A DNA stretch of 8,108 nt. It comes from an uncultured bacterium. Its GTDB lineage: Bacteria > Verrucomicrobiota > Lentisphaeria > Oligosphaerales > Oligosphaeraceae. Of the stretch, positions 5,768 through 8,108 are shown piece after piece. Below the pieces are notes generated by a model. The model ran no database searches and was not told the origin of the DNA. It saw only the letters and a list, made by a program, of their open reading frames with translations. The stretch spans positions 1 to 8,108 of the forward strand of contig CACZQQ010000377.1 of the NCBI GenBank assembly GCA_902783355.1, read 5' to 3'. The stretch's first letter is position 1; every line of letters begins with the position of its first letter. A program made the translations under genes and the position numbers.

Positions 5768-7168
5768 TCAGAATATCCGGTCCGCTTCCGGCAGGATGCC
5801 GAATTCGGCGTAGCGGACCGACTGGCTGTTCATGAGGGGGAGTCCGTCGTAGGAGACGGCGTAGAGGGCGCCGTCGCGGAGGCGCACCTCGATGTTGACA
5901 AGCTTTCCCTTCAGATCGTCCAGCGAGCCGTTGCGCCACTGCGGCGTCCAGCATGTGCTGTCGCCGGAGAAGGGGACGCACGCTTCGTGGGAGAGCCACG
6001 CCTCCTGCCCCTTCGTGTCGTATTTGTAGACGGCGCAGGTGGCGTGTTCGGCCTGGAGGTTGATGCGCAGGGGGCCGCCCTGCCAGCAGGTCTCGCGGAA
6101 GGCGACAACGCCCTCGCGGCCCGCCTCCGTGGCGAGCCTGACGAAGCCGTCCTCCCGCAGGCGGAGCACCTTGACGGCGGCCTGGCCGACCATCTGCGGA
6201 TAGGGCGTGCCGTGCTGCTTGTGGCTGGCGCAGACGTAAAGCAGGATCGAGCCGTCCCTGTCGCGCAGCATGGAGGAGAGGAAGGCCATGGGCCACGGCC
6301 CGTCGGGAATGGCCTCGCCGCCGATGAAAGGCGTGCGCAGCGAGCGCTGCCAGTGACGCCCGTTCAGCGAGTAGGCCAGCTGCACGCGCATCTCGCCGGA
6401 GGCGTATTTCGTGTAGACGCCCTGTTCGAAGCCGGAGTAGACAAGCGGGAAGCCGATGAACCAGCCGTCATATTCAAAGGAGGGCATGCCGTAGATTTCC
6501 GCCAGCGGCTCGTCCAGCGAATCGCACTGGAGGCAGAGGTCCACGGGCGTGAAGGTCTTCCAGTCGGCGGTCTCCGTGATGCCGACGCGGCGCTGCCCCC
6601 AGTCGAGACGCGCCATGACGGTGAAGCCCTTGGTGCGCGGATTGTAGAAGGCGCCCGCGATGGGTTCCGTCCCTGTCGGATTCCAGCAGCTGCCCTCCAT
6701 CTTCGTCCAATGCACCAAATCCGGCGAGGCATAGACGTCGTCGCTGATGTAGAACCTATTTAATATATCGGCATACAACATCTTATAGCGTTCAGAGGCA
6801 GACGCGTTCGGATCCTCCAGGAGGCTGGCGATCTCGGAGGTCTTCTCGCTCGGCGGCAGAATCTGGTTGGGCAGCGGCCACTTGTTGTTGTCATACGCGA
6901 TGTCCGTCTCCTGCGGGGCGAAATGGACGCCGTCGGTGCTGGCGGCGATGCCGTAGCCGTGGACGGGCTTGCCGTCGTCCGTCTTCAGGATGCCGTTGTA
7001 GAGCAGATGGACCTTGCCGTCGGGGCCGCGCTGCGCGAAGGCCCAGCCGTAGGGGGAGGAGAGATTGGGGTCCACATAGGTGCCGACCACCTGGGGCGTG
7101 CCGTATTCGCGGCGGAGGCCCTGGCGGACGTAGAGGCGCTGGTCGTCGAAGAAGAGATGCTTGTACAT
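5768..7168 (-). CDS. Predicted beta-propeller glycoside hydrolase with C-terminal beta-sandwich
   Basis: A 466-residue protein with no signal peptide. The N-terminal two thirds (about 1-330) show the repeated strand pattern of a five-bladed propeller as in GH32/GH43-like enzymes: LFFDDQRLY (5-13), WAFAQRGPDGKVHLLYNG (42-59), SERYKMLYAD (125-134), ASPDLVHW (147-154), YDGWFIGFPLVY (233-244), and LRDRDGSILLYVCAS (301-315). The last 130 residues (REDGFVRL, 338-345; GGPLRINL, 364-371; SGDSTCWTPQW, 401-411) match a beta-sandwich that follows such propellers in many Planctomycete and Lentisphaerae proteins. Acidic candidates cannot be assigned firmly and the substrate is unknown. The reading frame continues upstream to an ATG at 7225, but I prefer 7168: AGGA (7175-7178) is six bases before it, homology begins here, and the likely promoter lies inside the longer version. 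It converges with the GHL6-like gene. An A+T-rich patch falls at about codons 125-140. Confidence 0.9.
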   Translation of the reverse strand: MYKHLFFDDQRLYVRQGLRREYGTPQVVGTYVDPNLSSPYGWAFAQRGPDGKVHLLYNGILKTDDGKPVHGYGIAASTDGVHFAPQETDIAYDNNKWPLPNQILPPSEKTSEIASLLEDPNASASERYKMLYADILNRFYISDDVYASPDLVHWTKMEGSCWNPTGTEPIAGAFYNPRTKGFTVMARLDWGQRRVGITETADWKTFTPVDLCLQCDSLDEPLAEIYGMPSFEYDGWFIGFPLVYSGFEQGVYTKYASGEMRVQLAYSLNGRHWQRSLRTPFIGGEAIPDGPWPMAFLSSMLRDRDGSILLYVCASHKQHGTPYPQMVGQAAVKVLRLREDGFVRLATEAGREGVVAFRETCWQGGPLRINLQAEHATCAVYKYDTKGQEAWLSHEACVPFSGDSTCWTPQWRNGSLDDLKGKLVNIEVRLRDGALYAVSYDGLPLMNSQSVRYAEFGILPEADRIF

Positions 7169-7203
7169 GGACGGTCCTGTCGGGGTGGCTTGAAGATGGA
7201 TAT

Positions 7204-7212
7204 AATATAGCA
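7204..7212 (-). promoter_or_regulatory. Extended -10 promoter of the propeller gene
   Basis: The minus strand reads TGCTATATT, a TGn-extended -10 element, in the only A+T-rich patch of the spacer. No good -35 box lies 17 bases upstream. Transcription would start near 7197 and give a leader of about 29 bases with AGGA near its end, which supports the ATG at 7168 as the start. Confidence 0.5.
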
Positions 7213-7348
7213 TGGCATTTTCCACGCCACCCCATGCGAAAAGGGTGTCTTCCTACGTGGGCTTGCGCCTGGAGCGTGTGCCAAACGGCCGCCGGGGCGC
7301 AAACGGACGCGGCCGCCGGCACGCCGCCTCCTGCGTAAAGTCTCATAA

Positions 7349-7370
7349 AATCCCAGGCGGGAATGGGATT
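7349..7370. repeat. Inverted repeat in the divergent spacer
   Basis: AATCCCA (7349-7355) and TGGGATT (7364-7370) form a perfect 7-bp inverted repeat with an 8-base centre. It lies between the divergent propeller and beta-helix genes, so it could be an operator. On the minus strand the stem is followed by a short T-run (TTTTATG), so a weak terminator is the alternative. The rest of the spacer (7213-7512) is GC-rich. I see no convincing plus-strand promoter in it; TTGACC at 7396-7401 lacks a partner -10 box. Confidence 0.35.
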
Positions 7371-7512
7371 GTGGGGTCCGCGCGCGCCGCCGGCCTTGAC
7401 CGCCGATAAGTTGAGGCCGTCTCCCGCGAGGCGCGCCGCGTTCCCATGGACGACCCGCACGCGTCACGCGCGCCCCGGGAGACTTTCCCCAACTACCACC
7501 ACGGAGGCGCAC

Positions 7513-8108
7513 ATGCAACAAAACGTCCTGCACAAGTCCCAAGCCGCCCTCTCGCGGCTTACCCTCCTCCTCTGCACCGCCCTTTGCCTGCTCTGCCAGG
7601 CGACCGTATGGCATGTCTCGCCTGACGGCGCCGACACGAACAGCGGCCGCAACTGGTCAGCCCCCCTGCGGACGCTGGAGGCGGCGCTGGCGCGCGCGGC
7701 CGCAGACGACGAAATCTGGCTGACTGGCGGCGACTGGCAGGCGCCCGTCGTCGCCAACGGCGTCGTCCCCACGGCGGGCTATCTCCTGCCCTGCGGCGTC
7801 AGCCTCCATGGCGGCTTCCAAGGCACAGAGGCCTCGCCCGACGAGCGCGTCCGCGCGGACGTCGACGGCAACGGCCTCGTGGAACTTTGGGAATACGCGG
7901 CCACGACGCGCCTGCGGCCGCCGCCAGGCAGCCAGGGGACGCTTCTCACCTGCGAAACCAACGTGCCCGCCACCCTCTCCGGCCTCCACTTCGCGGACGG
8001 CTGCGACCTGGGCGAGGCGGCCGGCGACCCGCACGCCGGCCAGGGCGGCGCCCTCTGGCTTGACGGCCCCGTGCACGTGCGCGCCTGCGCCTTCAGCGGC
8101 TGCCAGGC
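7513..8108 (+). CDS. Exported right-handed beta-helix (Pmp-like) protein, N-terminal part
   Basis: 198 codons are visible and the frame runs off the right edge. A signal peptide spans residues 1-30: polar N-region with Lys8 and Arg15, hydrophobic 16-28, probable cut after C-Q-A. The mature start, WHVSPDGADTNSG then NWSAPLRTLEAAL (33-59), is the usual opening of exported parallel beta-helix proteins, followed by SLHGGFQGTEASPDER (97-112). Residues 178-197 (GGALWLDG then ACAFSGC) match the GGA-I and F-x-x-C/N repeats of chlamydial-type polymorphic membrane proteins. Residues 116-127, DVDGNGLVELWE, form a complete EF-hand-like calcium loop (D1, D3, N5, G6, E12). Such proteins act at the cell surface or outside as adhesins or polysaccharide-binding or -cleaving scaffolds; which applies here is unknown. 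GGAGG (7503-7507) five bases upstream fixes the start. The gene is divergent from the propeller gene. Confidence 0.85.
   Translation, partial: MQQNVLHKSQAALSRLTLLLCTALCLLCQATVWHVSPDGADTNSGRNWSAPLRTLEAALARAAADDEIWLTGGDWQAPVVANGVVPTAGYLLPCGVSLHGGFQGTEASPDERVRADVDGNGLVELWEYAATTRLRPPPGSQGTLLTCETNVPATLSGLHFADGCDLGEAAGDPHAGQGGALWLDGPVHVRACAFSGCQ

Noticed and set aside
5579..6763. 394-codon plus-strand ORF across the convergent spacer
   Set aside because: It covers the hairpin array and then the antisense of the propeller gene; no ribosome site or domain.
7396..7424. TTGACC as a -35 box for the beta-helix gene
   Set aside because: The sequence 16-18 bases downstream (around GTCTCC) does not resemble a -10 box.
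6985..7614. 209-codon minus-strand ORF over the divergent spacer
   Set aside because: It overlaps the start of the beta-helix gene, the promoter region and a shifted frame of the propeller gene, with Arg-rich low-complexity translation.
1..8108. Mobile element, CRISPR, defence or toxin-antitoxin system
   Set aside because: No transposase, integrase, direct-repeat array, nuclease or small two-gene toxin unit is visible; all identified genes are metabolic, regulatory or surface proteins.

Overview
The window is strongly GC-rich, with G/C-ending codons dominating every real gene. Long antisense ORFs run opposite almost every coding region for that reason, and I discarded them. The gene content suggests a carbohydrate-degrading bacterium of the Verrucomicrobiota/Lentisphaerota/Kiritimatiellota (PVC) type. 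Three proteins resemble glycoside hydrolases of kinds frequent in those phyla, one of them secreted, and a fourth protein is an exported beta-helix surface protein. The taxonomic call is an inference from gene types and composition; no rRNA or marker gene is present.

Layout: (1) 1-1231, minus strand: 5' part of a secreted TIM-barrel glycosylhydrolase-like gene with its own promoter at 1291-1319. (2) 1376-2986, minus strand: a two-gene unit, UDP-glucose 4-epimerase (galE) followed 9 bases later by a flavin reductase-like flavoprotein. (3) 3102-5652, plus strand: a low-molecular-weight protein tyrosine phosphatase, then 16 bases later a 683-residue cytoplasmic GHL6/GH42-like glycosidase. This unit diverges from galE. 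(4) 5653-5767: a hairpin-rich spacer between convergent genes, probably a two-way terminator. (5) 5768-7168, minus strand: a predicted beta-propeller glycosidase. (6) 7169-7512: a divergent spacer with a promoter for the propeller gene and an inverted repeat. (7) 7513-8108, plus strand: start of an exported right-handed beta-helix protein carrying a canonical EF-hand-like loop.

How the parts may work together: the secreted enzyme at the left edge could act on external glycans, the two glycosidases without signal peptides could finish imported oligosaccharides, and GalE links galactose and glucose nucleotide sugars. The phosphatase is of the type often found with exopolysaccharide genes, which fits GalE next door. 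This metabolic story is inference from context; only GalE, the phosphatase and the flavin reductase fold are firm identifications.

I found no mobile element, CRISPR array, RNA gene, toxin-antitoxin pair or defence system. The most unusual points are a possible leaderless phosphatase transcript, a 17-bp perfect palindrome inside the flavin reductase gene, A+T-rich islands inside several GC-rich genes (one holding a perfect TATAAT), an inverted repeat overlapping the -35 box of the left-edge gene, and the hairpin array at 5665-5756.
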